Source: Planctomycetota bacterium (lineage in GTDB: Bacteria; Planctomycetota; UBA1135; GCA-002686595). Taken from it: 7,282 bases of DNA. The position numbers and the translations under genes were made by a program. The notes beneath the pieces are model-generated. The model was given only the letters and a program-made list of their open reading frames with translations. It had not been told where the DNA came from and did no database searches. The stretch lies in NCBI GenBank assembly GCA_029212955.1, contig JARGOW010000006.1, forward strand, positions 14,215 to 21,496. The letters are read 5' to 3'. Positions 5,974 to 7,282 of the stretch are shown here, in pieces. Position 1 is the stretch's first letter. Each line of letters starts with the position of its first letter.

Positions 5974-7215
5974 ATGCTGTATCCCATGCTCAGTTTCGAA
6001 GAAGCCCAAGCCTTGCTGGCCAGCGAATCGGTGGATACGCGATCGGAATCCGTCCCCATGACAGCGTCCCTGGGGGAACTCATGGGGCGCGTCCTAGCCC
6101 AGCCCTTGGCTACGGAAGCCGACCAGCCATCCTTTGACCGTTCAACCATGGACGGTTACGCGGTGCATCTTGATGGAGACACGACCCGCTTTCGAGTGAT
6201 GGATACGGTGATTGCGGGCCAGAAATTTCAAGGCTCGATCCTGCCTGGCCAGGCGATTCGCATCATGACCGGCGCCCCATGCCCGAAGGGGCTCACCGTG
6301 GTTCCCGTGGAGCGAACCGACAACGGCGAGGGTACGGTTCAGATCGAAACCGGCGCGTTGCTCCCCAGCAAGAACATTGCATGGCAAGGACAAGACGCCA
6401 AACGCGGGGATGTGATCCTGGGCGAAGGCTGCCGCCTGGGACCGACCACCCTATCTTCGGCCGCCATGGCCGGGGCAGAAACGCTGACTTGTTTCGTTCC
6501 GCCGCGGGTCGGAGTGGTGACGACCGGGGATGAGATCGGATCATCCGGTCCTGCCGGCGTTCGGAACAGCAATGGGCCGCTGCTGGGGGCTCTATGCACA
6601 GCATTGGCCGTGCCGGTCGAGCGCCGACATGCCAAGGACAAGGAGTATCACTTGCGCCAGATGCTGCAGGAGAGCCAGGCTTCCTCGGACATCATCGTCA
6701 CAGTGGGTGGGGTGAGCATGGGGACGCGGGATTTGGTTCCTGGAATGGCCCAGGAGCTTGGATTCAAGACCCTGTTCCACAATGTGTCCATGAAGCCGGG
6801 CAAGCCAGTCTTCATGGCGCGGCACGGGGATGGCACCTTCTTCCTGGGCCTGCCCGGAAATCCGGTCAGCGTATTGGTCACAGCCCACATGTTTCTGGCC
6901 CCCCTGATTGGGCGATTCATGGGGGATTGGCGGCCCAGGACTTTCGCCATGCCCCTGGTTCGGGATTACGAATTCCGGGGCAAGCGCCGATTGTTCCTGC
7001 CTGCTCGCTTGGAAGACGGAGGCGTGGGAACCATCGACTGGAATGGAAGCGGGGATTTCTATGCGGCCGCATACGCCGACGGGGTCATCGATATTGCCCC
7101 TTCTAGTTCGTGGAAGGCGGGTGAGTTGGTGCGCTTTCTGCCGTTCCTTGGCCATACCCCTGGTGAAACAGGCCTTCGGCCAGGATTCGAGCCTGCCGGG
7201 GGCGACTGCTGCTGA
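5974..7215 (+). CDS. moeA: Molybdopterin molybdenumtransferase MoeA
   Basis: MoeA inserts molybdate into adenylylated molybdopterin, the last step in making basic molybdenum cofactor, in the cytoplasm. The 413 residues match the normal length of about 400. Motifs are in order: FDRSTMDGYAV (54-64) with the conserved aspartate D60, IMTGAPCP (97-104), VVTTGDEI (181-188) with acidic residues D186 and E187, VRNSNGPLL (196-204), GGVSMGTRD (245-253), MKPGKP (273-278) and LGLPGNPVSV (291-300). The C-terminal domain IV follows and includes KRRLFLPARL. All four expected MoeA domains seem present, and the gene looks functional. It ends with an unusual GGDCC tail. The alternative in-frame ATG at 5986 gives MLSFEEAQ, a typical MoeA N-terminus; neither start has a good Shine-Dalgarno. 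No other molybdenum cofactor gene (moaA-E, mogA, mobA) and no molybdoenzyme is in the window. Confidence 0.95.
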   Translation: MLYPMLSFEEAQALLASESVDTRSESVPMTASLGELMGRVLAQPLATEADQPSFDRSTMDGYAVHLDGDTTRFRVMDTVIAGQKFQGSILPGQAIRIMTGAPCPKGLTVVPVERTDNGEGTVQIETGALLPSKNIAWQGQDAKRGDVILGEGCRLGPTTLSSAAMAGAETLTCFVPPRVGVVTTGDEIGSSGPAGVRNSNGPLLGALCTALAVPVERRHAKDKEYHLRQMLQESQASSDIIVTVGGVSMGTRDLVPGMAQELGFKTLFHNVSMKPGKPVFMARHGDGTFFLGLPGNPVSVLVTAHMFLAPLIGRFMGDWRPRTFAMPLVRDYEFRGKRRLFLPARLEDGGVGTIDWNGSGDFYAAAYADGVIDIAPSSSWKAGELVRFLPFLGHTPGETGLRPGFEPAGGDCC

Positions 7216-7227
7216 TTCCAGGAGGCC

Positions 7228-7282
7228 ATGCACTACCCATTTCATTTTTTGCGATCGCAGGAGGAGCCTTCTGCGAGGAATC
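7228..7282 (+). CDS. Possible partial gene running off the right edge
   Basis: An ATG at 7228 opens a frame with no stop through the end of the window (18 codons, beginning MHYPFHFLRSQEEPSARN). It is 12 nt after the moeA stop codon, and a full AGGAGG (7220-7225) precedes it, but with only 2 nt of spacing, which is shorter than usual. A second purine-rich AGGAGGAG (7259-7266) could instead serve a start just beyond the window. The fragment is too short to identify. If real, it would be co-transcribed with moeA. Confidence 0.35.
   Translation, partial: MHYPFHFLRSQEEPSARN

Noticed and set aside
6592..7245. A 217-codon open frame on the minus strand over the end of moeA
   Set aside because: It is antisense to well-conserved MoeA motifs and has no recognisable protein family.

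Overview
The window is chromosomal DNA of a moderately high-GC, probably diderm bacterium. It holds five well-supported protein genes, one possible partial gene at the right edge, two strong intrinsic terminators and one near-certain parS-type palindrome. There is no sign of an insertion sequence, prophage, CRISPR array, rRNA or tRNA. The organism cannot be fixed from sequence alone. Weak or absent Shine-Dalgarno sequences, very short signal peptides and a large secreted protein of the 'PADSLVYFE' kind would fit Planctomycetota. The fully symmetric parS form is also familiar from myxobacteria. Both hints are weak.

Layout. Positions 1-709 have no convincing gene on either strand and contain an 18-bp perfect palindrome (289-306) matching the ParB-binding centromere site parS. 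A perfectly symmetric A-tract/T-tract hairpin (710-749) closes this region and terminates the leftward gene 767-1777, a membrane-anchored cyclophilin-type peptidyl-prolyl isomerase. A 260-bp divergent intergenic region separates it from a rightward gene (2038-3993). That gene encodes a 651-residue protein with a signal peptide and a C-terminal membrane anchor, whose body appears to be an ancient internal duplication; it is followed by a strong terminator (4019-4057).

The next transcription unit carries a DUF374-family acyltransferase (4145-4888), likely acting on lipid A or a phospholipid, and a DUF72/YecE-family protein (4885-5766). The two overlap by the four bases GTGA, so they are probably translationally coupled. 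After a 207-bp gap comes moeA (5974-7215), the molybdenum insertase of molybdenum cofactor synthesis. An AGGAGG and ATG just after it may open another gene that runs off the window.

Functionally this is mostly ordinary housekeeping: envelope protein folding, lipid acylation, cofactor synthesis and an uncharacterised conserved TIM-barrel protein. No multi-gene defence or biosynthetic system is visible. The points most worth following are the solitary parS site in a gene-free region, the possible transcript ending at the symmetric terminator, the duplicated architecture of the 651-residue protein, and the clamp-binding-like C-terminus (QTELF) of the DUF72 protein.
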